From: Myxococcales bacterium
Lineage (GTDB): Bacteria > Myxococcota_A > Polyangia > Polyangiales > Polyangiaceae
NCBI GenBank assembly: GCA_016703425.1
Contig: JADJCA010000001.1
Span: 1,116,001 to 1,180,000 of the forward strand
DNA: 64,000 nucleotides
Direction of reading: 5' to 3'
A program made the position numbers and the translations under genes. The notes beneath the pieces are model-generated. The model was given only the letters and a program-made list of their open reading frames with translations. It was not told the DNA's origin and did not search any database. Position 1 is the stretch's first letter, and every line of letters begins with the position of its first letter. This document shows, piece by piece, positions 50,195 through 60,307 of the stretch.

Positions 50195-53110
50195 CTAGCG
50201 CGCCGAGCCGTCGAAATGCTTCTTCGCGAGCGCCGTGGCGCCCTTGCCCACGAGGCTTCCCAGGACGCGCCCTTGGTAGTCGTCGGGCACGATGTGGATG
50301 CCACCCCAGATGCGTGACTGCCCCGCTTGGTCGGCGGCGTCGTAATACGTGGCCCACTGAAGCTTGATGGGCACGGTGGGGCCCTTCTCGAAGCTCAGGA
50401 AGCCAGGCGAAATCGTGTATTCGCCAAGCCCCCCGGGAAAGAAGGCGCTACCCGTCAGCGCCGCCAGAACCTCGGCGGCGCTGCGGCTGTAAGTGCTGTG
50501 GCCGGAAATGAAGCCGGGAAAGGGCGGCGTGACGAAGTTGCGCCGCTGATAGGGGAACCACTCGACGGCGCGGATCCATCCGACGCCGCCCAGCTCACCG
50601 GCCCGATCGCCCGGCTCACTTCGCCAGGAGCGAACGGCGATTTGTCCCACGTACAAGTGCAAGTGTTCGTGCCGTTGCCCCGCTGCCGAGCTCTCTCGGG
50701 TGATGACCTCGATGAGGCCCGGCACGAGCGGCAGGCCGTCGGTGCTAAAGGCCGGCGACGCAAGATCCGTCGCTTGCCCTTTGCCCCCCATGTATCGGAC
50801 GTAGGTCGTGGGTCGCCCCGCCTGGTAGCGACGCTTGATGTCCCACGCCGTACACGCCGCGTCGTGGAGCGCGCCGTTCAAGGCGAGATAGATCTTCACG
50901 TCCCACTCGAATGCGTCGAGCGTGGAGCCGGCGCCCTCGAACTTGCGTGAGAAGCCGGGGGCGTCGGCCACGTAGTTGGCGAGCGTGTTCCAGTGGCCCG
51001 GGGGCGTCTCAGACTTCGGACCATCGGCCCAAAACTCGGCGAGCGATCGACCGAAGTCGGCGAGCAAGACGACGTTGGCCGCATAGGGCAGGCCCGTCAC
51101 CGGGTTGGTGGCGTGACCTGTTCCATCATCGGCACCGAGCCCGTTGTTGCCAAACGCGCCCGGTGAGATGTCGACGGTCTTGCCCGAGCCGGGATCGAGC
51201 TCCGACGCACGGGTCAGGACATCCTTGACCCAGTCGCGCATCGACGCGCCCATCTTCGGCATGGGGCCCGGATCGTGCCACGGGTCGCTCGCGTTGACCT
51301 TCTTGAGCGCGAAGGGCGTGACGAGTCCCCACTGCGAGCCGATATAGGTCTGCACACCGGCCGGAAGGACGATGCCGTTCTGCGTGGCCGCAACGGCAAG
51401 GTTGAGGGGCTGCCAAAGCTCCGGGTTCGTGGCCAGCGGCGTGCCGATCTGGTCCATGACGAGGGCCGGATTCAGGGCCACGTAGCCAGGGTCGGCGTAG
51501 TTGGCACCTTCGTTGGCCCCGTCGTTTGCGGCCGACGCGAGGATGGCGGCGGCGATGCGATTGCCCACGGCGCTCGGCGTCGTGCCCACCGTGGTGGTGA
51601 CGGCGGGATCGTAGCCGAGGCGCTTGAGCACCGCGTCGTAGCAAGCCAGCGAAATGGCGCCGCCGACGGCGGCCGCATAACGCTTCGACAAGATGCGGTA
51701 TGCGGCGTAGCTCACGGCCTCTCGGCGCGCCGCTTCCGTATCGGCCGACGTGTTCTTCTCCGTGACGAAGACGCCGTCGGCGGTCGCGTCGTAGCTGGCC
51801 CAGGCGTCCCACATGGCCGCCGACATGTGAAAGAGGTTGCGCGCGTGGACGGGCGGTCGAGGCAAGTCACGCCGAATCGAGGCGAGGATCTGCTCGTCCC
51901 ATTGGCGAGCCACCGACTTGTCTTGCGCGGCGGCCACCGTGGCCGGCGGACACGTGACCGACGCGGGGGCGTCGCCACTGCCGCCGTCGGTGACCGGCAA
52001 TGCCGGCGCGTAGCTCGCGACGGGCGCACCGAAGGTCAAAATGGCGCCCTTGTCGAGCGATGGCGAAAGCACGTTCCCACCGACGGACCAAAGCCGGCCC
52101 GTCTCGTCAACCCATGCAGAATGCAACGACTGCACGCCGAGCGACTGTCCGTGTTCGAGCAGGCTCCATCGATCGCCTTGCCGCCCGTAGACGAGACCCC
52201 GCTCACCGCTGGCATAGCCGAGGCCCTTGCCCATGAGAAACACGCCCTGGATGAGCGGCGCGCCAACCGGTGATGCGTCGCCAAGGCCGCCTGCCGCGCC
52301 GTTCTGCTCGAGGATGACGCCGTTGCTGCCGCCACCGACGGTGGCGACGAGGCCGTCGCTCGCGCCGTGGATCGTGAAGAGGGTCTCCTTGGTGGCCGTG
52401 GGCACCACCTTGAAGCCGGCCGCTGCGTTGCCCCGGAGCACGGCGCCCGCGCCACCAACGACCCAGACGTCTTGCGCCGAGCTCCCCCACACTTTGAAGA
52501 GCCCGGGCACCTCGCCGTTGGCAAGACGTGGCATGTCGTCGGGGAGGCGAACGGGCTTCCAGGCGGCGCCGTCGAAGTGCCACAAGAACCCGCTGTGGCC
52601 GGACCAGCCGCCGACGGCGTAAGCGTCTTGCGCGCTGGCGGCCCAGACGCCGAAGACCGTGTCCTTGCCCAGGCCGGGCGTCTTCATCCGCTCGAAGACG
52701 CCGTCCTTCACCCGCAAGACCATCCCCCCGGCGCCGGCCATGAAGACCGGCCCGCCCGGCAAGGCGTGCACCCACCACAGGTCCGCGTGTTGCCCCGAGT
52801 TCAGCGAGGCCCAGGCCTTGCCGTCGTAGTGCAGAACGAGCGGCCCCGTCGGCGACTTGTCGGCGCCGACGGCCCAGACGTCGGTGCTCGAGGTGCCCGA
52901 CACGCTGAGGAGCGCCTCGGGAAGCTCCTTGGCGACCGTTTGCCATCCCGGGGTCGCAGGCGGATCGGGCGGCGTGCTCGGGACCGTGGACGGCGCCGGA
53001 GGCGCCGGTGTGGCGGAAATGGACTCGTCGCAAGCTCCGAGGGTGGACAGGGCGAGAACGAGACCGAGAAGCGCTCCGGGCACCGCTGAGCCTTGCGTCG
53101 ACTTGTGCAT
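50195..53110 (-). CDS. Lipoprotein fusing a WD/BNR-like beta-propeller to a vanadium-haloperoxidase-type phosphatase domain
   Basis: 971 residues. The lipoprotein signal (LVLALSTLGACDE) and a Pro/Ser linker precede a propeller-like region (about 55-370) with repeats of the type STDVWAVGADK, AQDAYAVGGWS, AQDVWVVGGAG. From about 395 to the end lies a helical vanadium-dependent haloperoxidase/PAP2 domain: VARQWDEQILASIRRDLPRPPVHARNLFHMSAAMWDAWA when read in sections, then FPGFISGHSTYSR (His871) and SRIWGGIHIVPDD (Arg933, His939), which are the vanadate/phosphate-binding motifs. It may be a halogenating enzyme or an acid phosphatase; the sequence does not decide. It is anchored outside the cytoplasm. 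The propeller could bind substrate or a partner. Confidence 0.88.
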   Translation of the reverse strand: MHKSTQGSAVPGALLGLVLALSTLGACDESISATPAPPAPSTVPSTPPDPPATPGWQTVAKELPEALLSVSGTSSTDVWAVGADKSPTGPLVLHYDGKAWASLNSGQHADLWWVHALPGGPVFMAGAGGMVLRVKDGVFERMKTPGLGKDTVFGVWAASAQDAYAVGGWSGHSGFLWHFDGAAWKPVRLPDDMPRLANGEVPGLFKVWGSSAQDVWVVGGAGAVLRGNAAAGFKVVPTATKETLFTIHGASDGLVATVGGGSNGVILEQNGAAGGLGDASPVGAPLIQGVFLMGKGLGYASGERGLVYGRQGDRWSLLEHGQSLGVQSLHSAWVDETGRLWSVGGNVLSPSLDKGAILTFGAPVASYAPALPVTDGGSGDAPASVTCPPATVAAAQDKSVARQWDEQILASIRRDLPRPPVHARNLFHMSAAMWDAWASYDATADGVFVTEKNTSADTEAARREAVSYAAYRILSKRYAAAVGGAISLACYDAVLKRLGYDPAVTTTVGTTPSAVGNRIAAAILASAANDGANEGANYADPGYVALNPALVMDQIGTPLATNPELWQPLNLAVAATQNGIVLPAGVQTYIGSQWGLVTPFALKKVNASDPWHDPGPMPKMGASMRDWVKDVLTRASELDPGSGKTVDISPGAFGNNGLGADDGTGHATNPVTGLPYAANVVLLADFGRSLAEFWADGPKSETPPGHWNTLANYVADAPGFSRKFEGAGSTLDAFEWDVKIYLALNGALHDAACTAWDIKRRYQAGRPTTYVRYMGGKGQATDLASPAFSTDGLPLVPGLIEVITRESSAAGQRHEHLHLYVGQIAVRSWRSEPGDRAGELGGVGWIRAVEWFPYQRRNFVTPPFPGFISGHSTYSRSAAEVLAALTGSAFFPGGLGEYTISPGFLSFEKGPTVPIKLQWATYYDAADQAGQSRIWGGIHIVPDDYQGRVLGSLVGKGATALAKKHFDGSAR

Positions 53111-53236
53111 GGCGGCGCTCTAGACCTCGCGCGGCGCGGCGGCAAGCTGCGCCCGGCCGCCCCAATGGCGCGCGCCGTCGACGACGGCTCTCTTCTTCAG
53201 TGTTCTATCGGCACCGATGGGGCAGAGAGACTTTAG

Positions 53237-53308
53237 TAGGCGGGACAGGGATTGAACCTGCGACATCCGGCTTGTAAGGCCAGCGCTCTGCCACTGAGCT
53301 ACCCGCCC
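53237..53308 (-). tRNA. tRNA-Val (TAC)
   Basis: On the minus strand: acceptor GGGCGGG with CCCGCCT (one G-T pair at the end), D-stem GCTC/GAGC, anticodon stem CTGGC/GCCGG around loop CTTACAA giving anticodon TAC, T-arm GCAGG-TTCAATC-CCTGT. The 3' CCA is not encoded (ACTA follows). Confidence 0.95.
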
Positions 53309-53395
53309 AGGACGCCTTCGCGCCTCGGCTCACGTCAAGCTCTCACCGTCGCACGCGTCGGTCAAGCGAGCCCTGCTAGGACCCGCCGGCGCTTG

Positions 53396-54520
53396 CTACG
53401 CGCACCGCATCGCGCCAAGGGTGAAGGTGCACGTGAGCCCTGCCCGGCAATCCGCTTGCTCCACGCAGCGGCCGAGGCTGCCGACGGTCCCCGGCGCGAC
53501 GCAGACGTTGTTGCCATCGATGGTTCGACACGCAACGGCGCCGGGACAAGGGTCGACGGTGCAATCGGTTGGCGTGCACGTCCGCGTGAGCCCGAAGCAT
53601 GTGTCGGGAAACTTGCAGTACTTGGCCAGAGGAGCGCTGCAAGCCTGGCCCGTACCAACGGCCGTCACGGCGTCGCATTGCCAGACGCGTCCGTCGGCCG
53701 GCGACGCGGCGTAACGACACAGCTCATTGGCGGCGCAGTCGGAGCTCTCGTCAGCGTTGGGACCCTCCAGTGACCGGGCCCCCGGCGCGTTGGGCCGACA
53801 AACCCGAACGCACGTCGCGGGCCCCGCGCCCGACGGGCCCAGCGAGCAACTCCGGCCGGCCGCGCATACGTTGAGCGCCCCAAGCGAGCCGCACGAAGCG
53901 CCTTCCGCGGCGAGCGGGGCGAGCGCGCAGAAGCCCCCGCCCCCGACGCGCGCGACGCACGTGCCTGCGCTGCACTTGTCGTTGCATGGGTCGCAGGCTT
54001 CGGCGCAGCGCCCGAAGCGACCGACGTATTCACCCGTGCTCGTGTCGAGCTCGAGGGACGAGTACGCGCAGGCTCCAGCGCCGCAGCCAAGGATGCCCCC
54101 GCAGGCAGAACCGCCGCCGTCGAGCGACGGCGCGCCGCCATCCGCGACAGGCGAGCAGATAGCCCCTTGCTTCGCAACACAAGCACCCGTCGCTTGGGAG
54201 CACACGGTGGATGCGGCACAGCCGGAGCTGCCCACGCAAGGGCCCGCGGGCGCGGCGTCTGCGGCATCGGGGAGCGTCGCGTCGGGAATCGTCGTCGCGT
54301 CGCCCTGAGGCGTGGCGTCCACCGACGAGGAGACCTCGCTCGTCGAGGCGCCATCGGTGGACGTCGCGGCGTCGCCCAAAGGGCTCCCACTCCCGTCGGC
54401 TTCAGAACCGGAGACGCCGGGGGCGTCGCCGTCATCGCCTCCGCACGACACCGCCACGACGGCGAGCACGGAAGCGAGTCCCGCCCCAAAGGCGCGGGGT
54501 CCAATGCGACCTGCCAGCAT
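53396..54520 (-). CDS. Cys-rich lipoprotein with Asp/Ser spacer
   Basis: 374 residues. The signal ASVLAVVAVSCGGDD gives a lipidated Cys near residue 23. A Ser/Thr/Asp/Ala spacer runs to about 95. The rest carries about 30 Cys in short modules (CVGSSGCAASTVC, CAEACDPCNDKCSAGTC, CTPTDCTVDPCPGAVAC, CVEQADCRAGLTC), like EGF- or Dickkopf-type myxobacterial surface modules. No enzyme motif is seen. It is probably a surface adhesin or binding protein. The ATG at 54520 lies 11 bp after the lon stop on the same strand, so it may be read through from lon, although a functional link is not expected. Confidence 0.78.
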   Translation of the reverse strand: MLAGRIGPRAFGAGLASVLAVVAVSCGGDDGDAPGVSGSEADGSGSPLGDAATSTDGASTSEVSSSVDATPQGDATTIPDATLPDAADAAPAGPCVGSSGCAASTVCSQATGACVAKQGAICSPVADGGAPSLDGGGSACGGILGCGAGACAYSSLELDTSTGEYVGRFGRCAEACDPCNDKCSAGTCVARVGGGGFCALAPLAAEGASCGSLGALNVCAAGRSCSLGPSGAGPATCVRVCRPNAPGARSLEGPNADESSDCAANELCRYAASPADGRVWQCDAVTAVGTGQACSAPLAKYCKFPDTCFGLTRTCTPTDCTVDPCPGAVACRTIDGNNVCVAPGTVGSLGRCVEQADCRAGLTCTFTLGAMRCA

Positions 54521-54531
54521 GGTCCGCCGCC

Positions 54532-56976
54532 TCAGTGGCCAACGGGCGCCGGCGCCGGATCGCCCGACGGCTTCGGCACCGGCACGCCGCGCACGACGAG
54601 CTCGCCGCCGATGTATTCCATCGAGTCCTTGGCGGGACCGAAGACAGCGTCGGGGTTGGGCCACGCAAGCGCCTCACGGAGCACGTCATCCATGTGCTCG
54701 ACGAGCAGAATGCGCATCGACTTGAGCACGCGACGCGGCACCTCGCGCAGATCGCGGCGGTTCTCGCGAGGCACGATGGCCGTCGTGATGCCGCTGCGGT
54801 GGGCCGCGAGGAGCTTCTCCTTGAGACCACCGATGGCCTGGACGCGGCCGCGTAGCGTGACCTCGCCGGTCATCGCGACGTTGCGCTTCACGGGGACCCG
54901 CGTGAGGGCACTCGCGATGGACGTCGTGATGGTGACACCGGCGCTGTTGCCGTCTTTCGGGTTCGGATCGGGGAAGTGAACGTGGACGTCGACCTTTTGG
55001 TAGAAGTCCGGCTCGAGGCCGAGCACGCCGGCGCGAGCGCGGATGTAGCTCATGGCCGCCTGACCGCTCTCCTCCATCATCTTCTGGAGCATGCCGGTCA
55101 CGAGCAGCTTGCCCTTGCCGGGGAGCACGGCCACCTCGCATGCGAGCGTCTCACCGCCGGCGTACGTGACCGCGAGGCCGTTGGTGAGGCCGACCTCATC
55201 GTGCTCTTCACGACGGTCGAGGCGGAACTTCGGCACCCCGAGGTACTTCGGGACGTGTTTCGCCTCGATGACGGTGACCTTGTCTTTGCCCTCGTCGACG
55301 ACCTGACGCGCGATTTTCCGGCAGACGCTGGAGATCTCGCGATCGAGCGAGCGAACGCCGGCCTCGCGCGTGTAGTGATGGATGATGGTGCGGAGGGCGC
55401 CTTCGGTGATCGTGAAGTCGACGTCGTCGAGGCCGCACTCCGTCTTGTTGCGCGGCACGAGGTATTTCACGGCGATGTTGAGCTTCTCGAACTCGGTGTA
55501 GCCCGAGAGGTTGATGATCTCCATGCGATCCTGGAGCGGCACCGGGATCTGCGACAGCGTGTTCGCCGTCGTGATGAACATGACGTCGGAGAGGTCGTAG
55601 TCGAGATCGAGGTAGTGATCGCCGAAGGCGTGGTTCTGCTCGCTGTCGAGCACCTCGAGGAGCGCCGCCGCGGGATCGCCGCGGAAGTCGCTCGACATCT
55701 TGTCGACTTCGTCGAGGAGGAAGACCGGGTTCGACGTGCCGGCCTTCTTGAGTGACTGGATGATCTTGCCGGGCATCGCGCCGATGTACGTGCGGCGGTG
55801 GCCACGAATCTCGGCTTCGTCGCGCACGCCGCCCAGTGACAGGCGCACGAACTTGCGGCCGGTGGAGCGCGCGATGCTCTTGCAGAGGCTCGTCTTGCCG
55901 ACGCCCGGCGGCCCGACGAAGCAGAGCACCGGCCCACGGAGCTTCTTCGTGAGCGCCTGCACGGCGAGGTACTCGATGATGCGCTCCTTGATGCGGCGGA
56001 GACCGTAGTGATCCTCGTCGAGGATCTGCTCGGCGGCCTTGAGGTCGTAGTTCTCTTCGCTGGCCTCGCCCCAGGGGAGCGTCAGGATCCAGTCGATGTA
56101 GTTGCGCACCACCGTGGCTTCGGCGCTCGTGGGGTGCATCATCTTGAGCTTCTTCAGCTCCTTCTTGACCTTGCCGACGGCCTCTTTTGAGAGCTTCTTC
56201 GCCTTGAGTTGCTCTTCGATCTCTTGGATCTCGTTTTTGAACTCGTCGCGCTCGCCGCCGCCCAGCTCCTTCTGGATGGCCTGCATTTGCTCGTTTAGGT
56301 AGTACTCCTTCTGCGTCTTCTCCATCTGCTTCTTGACGCGTGATCGGATCTTCTTCTCGACTTGAAGGATCTCGATCTCGGCCTGCATCAGCTCGTGGAG
56401 ACGCTCGAGGCGCTTCTGCGAGTCCTCCATCTCGAGGAGGCCTTGCCGATCGGTGAGCTTGATGGTGGGCAGGTTGGCGACGATGGTGTCGGAGAGGCGT
56501 GCAGGGTCTTCGATCGTCTGCACGCTCATCAAGACTTCCGGCTGAACCTTCTTGTTCAGCTTCACGTACATCTCGAAGGCCGATTGCACGGAGCGCATGA
56601 GCGCCTCGGTCTCGACGGTGCGGCCCGCCGCTTCGACGATGTCCTCGACCTCGACGAGCAGGTACTCGTCGGTCTGCACGAACTTCTTGGTCCGCGCGCG
56701 GCGCTTGCCCTCGACGAGGACCTTCACGGTGCCGTCGGGCAGGCGGAGCAGCTGCATCACCGTGCCGACGGTGCCGACCGTGAAGATGTCCTCCGGCGTC
56801 GGCTCGTTGGTCTTCGCGTTCTTCTGCGCGGCGAGGAAGATCTCCTTGTCGCGCGTCATGGCGGCGTCGAGCGCGTTGATGGACCGCTCGCGGCCGACGA
56901 ACAGCTGGCTCACCATGTGCGGGAACACGATGATGTCGCGGAGCGGAAGCAGCGGAACCACTCGCTTCTTGGTCAC
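54532..56976 (-). CDS. lon: ATP-dependent Lon protease
   Basis: 814 residues. The N-terminal LAN domain starts VTKKRVVPLLPLRDIIVFP, followed by the coiled helical bundle around 190-290. The AAA+ module has Walker A GPPGVGKT, Walker B FLLDEVDKM and the RGHRRTYIGAMPG pore-associated block. The protease domain has NPKDGNSAGVT (catalytic Ser678) and GGLKEKLLAA (catalytic Lys). All residues needed for activity are present. Lon degrades misfolded and regulatory proteins in the cytoplasm and, in Myxococcus, influences development. The GTG at 56976 is chosen because the family N-terminus starts there and GGGAAGG lies upstream; the frame runs further to 57096. A structured intergenic region lies upstream. 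Confidence 0.96.
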   Translation of the reverse strand: MTKKRVVPLLPLRDIIVFPHMVSQLFVGRERSINALDAAMTRDKEIFLAAQKNAKTNEPTPEDIFTVGTVGTVMQLLRLPDGTVKVLVEGKRRARTKKFVQTDEYLLVEVEDIVEAAGRTVETEALMRSVQSAFEMYVKLNKKVQPEVLMSVQTIEDPARLSDTIVANLPTIKLTDRQGLLEMEDSQKRLERLHELMQAEIEILQVEKKIRSRVKKQMEKTQKEYYLNEQMQAIQKELGGGERDEFKNEIQEIEEQLKAKKLSKEAVGKVKKELKKLKMMHPTSAEATVVRNYIDWILTLPWGEASEENYDLKAAEQILDEDHYGLRRIKERIIEYLAVQALTKKLRGPVLCFVGPPGVGKTSLCKSIARSTGRKFVRLSLGGVRDEAEIRGHRRTYIGAMPGKIIQSLKKAGTSNPVFLLDEVDKMSSDFRGDPAAALLEVLDSEQNHAFGDHYLDLDYDLSDVMFITTANTLSQIPVPLQDRMEIINLSGYTEFEKLNIAVKYLVPRNKTECGLDDVDFTITEGALRTIIHHYTREAGVRSLDREISSVCRKIARQVVDEGKDKVTVIEAKHVPKYLGVPKFRLDRREEHDEVGLTNGLAVTYAGGETLACEVAVLPGKGKLLVTGMLQKMMEESGQAAMSYIRARAGVLGLEPDFYQKVDVHVHFPDPNPKDGNSAGVTITTSIASALTRVPVKRNVAMTGEVTLRGRVQAIGGLKEKLLAAHRSGITTAIVPRENRRDLREVPRRVLKSMRILLVEHMDDVLREALAWPNPDAVFGPAKDSMEYIGGELVVRGVPVPKPSGDPAPAPVGH

Positions 56977-57280
56977 AGGGCCCTTCCCTTCGTCGGACTT
57001 AAAAAAACATCGGCATCCTTTTTGCCATCGACGCGGCGCCACGGCAATGGGCGCGGCGGGGAAAGGGCTGCTGGGGTGGCCGATTCGAACCTTCACCGCC
57101 CAGCAGGGTGCGTCTCGCGGACGTCAACCTCGGCAGAAGCAACGGCACGAGACGCACCGACGTCAAACGTCGCGCCGACCTAACCGATGCACTTTGCATG
57201 TCGCCCTTCAGAAAATGCGATGCGCCGTCTGACACGTCTCGGAGACGTGTGCTTTTCGGGGCGCCCGGTAACGTCGCCGC
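56977..57280. other. Structured divergent intergenic region between lon and the 3D-domain gene
   Basis: No gene is visible in these 304 bp, but inverted repeats are dense. A: CTGCTGGG/CCCAGCAG at 57068-57075 and 57099-57106. B: GGTGCGTCTCG/CGAGACGCACC at 57107-57117 and 57148-57158, starting at the base after A. C: CGACGT/ACGTCG at 57158-57163 and 57167-57172. D: ACACGTCT/AGACGTGT at 57232-57250, followed by TTTT. Three adjacent hairpins plus a terminator-like fourth suggest a small RNA or a complex operator region. The plus-strand text near 57081 (GATTCGAAC) resembles an antisense tRNA T-loop, but no tRNA can be folded. Confidence 0.5.
57232..57256 (+). terminator. Perfect 8-bp hairpin with short T-run, upstream of the 3D-domain gene
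   Basis: ACACGTCT, loop CGG, AGACGTGT, then gcTTTT. On the plus strand this has the form of an intrinsic terminator, which would end a plus-strand transcript begun in the intergenic region before 57281, or it may serve as an attenuator or operator for that gene, whose ATG is 25 bp downstream. Confidence 0.4.
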
Positions 57281-58009
57281 ATGCGCATCGGTGGAGCACT
57301 GCTCTGGGTCGCGACCATGCTCCTCGCGGGAGGCAGCACCGCCTGCGGAGCGGCGGCGCGAGAGGACTTGGCCGAAGACCAGGGCCCCTTGACCGCGGCG
57401 CTCCCAGCGGGGTCCAAAGCCGTCACCATGACGCCAGTCCGGCTTCGCGACGCCCCCTCCACGGACGGAACGCTGATTCGGCTCTTGCCCGCAGGCACCG
57501 CGGTGACCCTTGACGATGGACAACCGCAGGGAGCGTACTACGCGGTGACCGTTGCGGATGGCAGCCATGGGTTTTGCCACGGCGCGTACTTGGAGTTGGC
57601 GCCGCCCGGCGACGCCCCCGCCGCTGCCGCCGGCGGTAGCGCTCTTGCCGGCAGTCCCGGCGAGACGTTCCAGGCCAAGGCCACCGGCTATTTTCCTGAC
57701 AACTCAGCCATCGAGGGCGGTTTCGTCGACCGCAAGGGAGCCCGGCTCCGAACGCTTCAAGGCTACCTGAGCGGGGCCGACGAATACGTTTCCTTGGCCA
57801 TGGACACCAACGCCTTTCCCTACGGGCAGAAGCTTCGGATTCAGGAATTCGAAGCCAAATACGGGCGTGAAATTGAGTTCCGCGTGGTGGACACGGGCGG
57901 CGCCTTTCGGGGCCGAGGGCGTTCCCGCGTCGACGTTTGCGTCGCCGATCGGCAGGCGTCGCTGGACGCCACCGTAAACGGGATGTTGACCATCACCGTC
58001 ATCGACTGA
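57281..58009 (+). CDS. SH3b plus 3D-domain secreted protein
   Basis: 242 residues. A lipoprotein-like signal (ATMLLAGGSTACGAA) precedes a bacterial SH3-like domain (about 45-105: AVTMTPVRLRDAPSTDGTLI, YYAVTVADGSHGFCHGAYL). A C-terminal double-psi beta-barrel 3D domain (about 130-242) follows with KATGYFPDNS, YVSLAMDTNAFPYGQKL and FRVVDTGGAFRGRGRSRVDV, containing the conserved Asp residues. 3D domains occur in MltA-type lytic transglycosylases and resuscitation factors, so peptidoglycan binding or cleavage is likely. The gene is on the opposite strand to clpX and lon and sits between them, interrupting what is otherwise a chaperone-protease cluster. Confidence 0.8.
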   Translation: MRIGGALLWVATMLLAGGSTACGAAAREDLAEDQGPLTAALPAGSKAVTMTPVRLRDAPSTDGTLIRLLPAGTAVTLDDGQPQGAYYAVTVADGSHGFCHGAYLELAPPGDAPAAAAGGSALAGSPGETFQAKATGYFPDNSAIEGGFVDRKGARLRTLQGYLSGADEYVSLAMDTNAFPYGQKLRIQEFEAKYGREIEFRVVDTGGAFRGRGRSRVDVCVADRQASLDATVNGMLTITVID

Positions 58010-58084
58010 GGCCGCGCGGCTGGCGGAGCGCGCGGGCCTCCTTAGGCGTCGTCGTTCGGGCGCGCGAGCCGCGCCGGAAGCGGA

Positions 58085-59344
<1,260 letters not shown>

Positions 59345-59405
59345 TGTCTCCGCCTACTTCGCCCCGAGGGCAATCGAATGAAGGACCTTCACGAACACGA
59401 ACCCG

Positions 59406-59434
59406 AGCTTAGACGCGCCCGAGGGGCACCGCAA
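59406..59434 (-). promoter_or_regulatory. Possible sigma-70 promoter of clpX
   Basis: On the minus strand, TTGCGG (59434-59429) and TAAGCT (59411-59406) are 17 bp apart and about 60 bp before the GTG. The matches are partial, so this is a suggestion only. Confidence 0.28.
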
Positions 59435-59517
59435 GCTTGCGCCATGTGGTCCCGAAGCACTCACTCTCGGTGAACGGACGCCCGTGACCAAAAGAAAGAG
59501 CCGGGAGCACCCCGCGC

Positions 59518-59561
59518 CTCTGACCCAGCTCTGAACCAGCTCTGAACCAGCTCTGAGCCAG
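59518..59561. repeat. 11-bp direct repeat, four copies, between clpP and clpX
   Basis: CTCTGAACCAG is repeated four times in tandem with single-base variants (CTCTGACCCAG first, CTCTGAGCCAG last). It is non-coding, lies 80 bp after the clpP stop and about 170 bp before clpX, and could be a regulator-binding array or a slippage product. Confidence 0.85.
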
Positions 59562-59641
59562 CGAGGGGGGCGGTGCGTCCCGGCTCGTGATGGCACGCGC
59601 GATGGCGTGCCCGACAAGCGAGAGAGAACGGCTAAAACCGC

Positions 59642-60307
59642 CTACTTCGCTTCCTTCGGCGCGCCCTTCGTGCGAGCCGGGACGACCTCGTCGATGAGGC
59701 CGTACTCCTTGGCCTGCTGCGACCCCATCCAGAAGTCGCGGTCGATGTCCTTGTGGACCTGCTCGCGATCTTTACCCGTCGCGTTGGCGAGGATGTTGGT
59801 GAGGGTGTCTTTGAGGTGCCGCGTCTCGCGCGCCTGGATCTCGATGTCCGTCGCCTGACCGCGAGCGCCGCCGTGCGGCTGGTGGATCATGATGCGGGAG
59901 TTGGGGAGCGAGCCGCGACGCGTCTTGTAACCCGCGCCAAGGAGCACGGCGGCCATGGAGGCGGCCATGCCGAGGCACGTGGTAGCCACCGGGCAGCGCA
60001 CGTACTGCATGGTGTCGTAGATCGCGAGACCGCTCGTCACCACCCCGCCGGGGGAGTTGATGTAGAGCATGATGTCTTTGTCGGGATCTTCGCTCTCGAG
60101 AAACAAGAACTGCGCGATGATGATGTTGGCCACATCGTCGTTGATCTCGGTGCCGAGGAAGACGATGCGGTCCTTCAGCAGGCGGCTGAAGATGTCCCAG
60201 TTGCGCTCACCGCGATGGGTCGTCTCGACGACCGTCGGGTAGGGAATGAAGTCCTTCGCACGCTCGAGCGTCTGGATCGCTTGGGTGCGGGTCTCCGGCC
60301 TTTTCAT
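59642..60307 (-). CDS. clpP: ClpP, serine protease subunit of ClpXP
   Basis: 221 residues. The catalytic triad is visible: GMAASMAA (Ser117), IHQPHGG (His142) and DRDFWM (Asp191). INSPGGVVTSGLAIYDTM forms the handle-region strand that lines the chamber. The 20-residue N-terminus before IPYPTVVE resembles the short propeptide of other ClpP proteins but with an Arg/Glu-rich start. The ATG at 60307 overlaps the tig stop in ATGA, so trigger factor and ClpP are translationally coupled. It assembles as a tetradecamer in the cytoplasm with ClpX (encoded downstream). Confidence 0.96.
   Translation of the reverse strand: MKRPETRTQAIQTLERAKDFIPYPTVVETTHRGERNWDIFSRLLKDRIVFLGTEINDDVANIIIAQFLFLESEDPDKDIMLYINSPGGVVTSGLAIYDTMQYVRCPVATTCLGMAASMAAVLLGAGYKTRRGSLPNSRIMIHQPHGGARGQATDIEIQARETRHLKDTLTNILANATGKDREQVHKDIDRDFWMGSQQAKEYGLIDEVVPARTKGAPKEAK

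Noticed and set aside
53008..53320. Plus-strand frames ending GGTGIEPATSGL or starting MNLRHPACKASALPL
   Set aside because: They are read antisense through tRNA-Val and match the same kind of tRNA artefact.
57060..57110. Possible tRNA or tmRNA on the minus strand because of the T-loop-like GGTTCGAATC
   Set aside because: No D-arm, anticodon arm or matching acceptor stem can be folded around it, and the flanking sequence pairs as a simple 8-bp hairpin instead.
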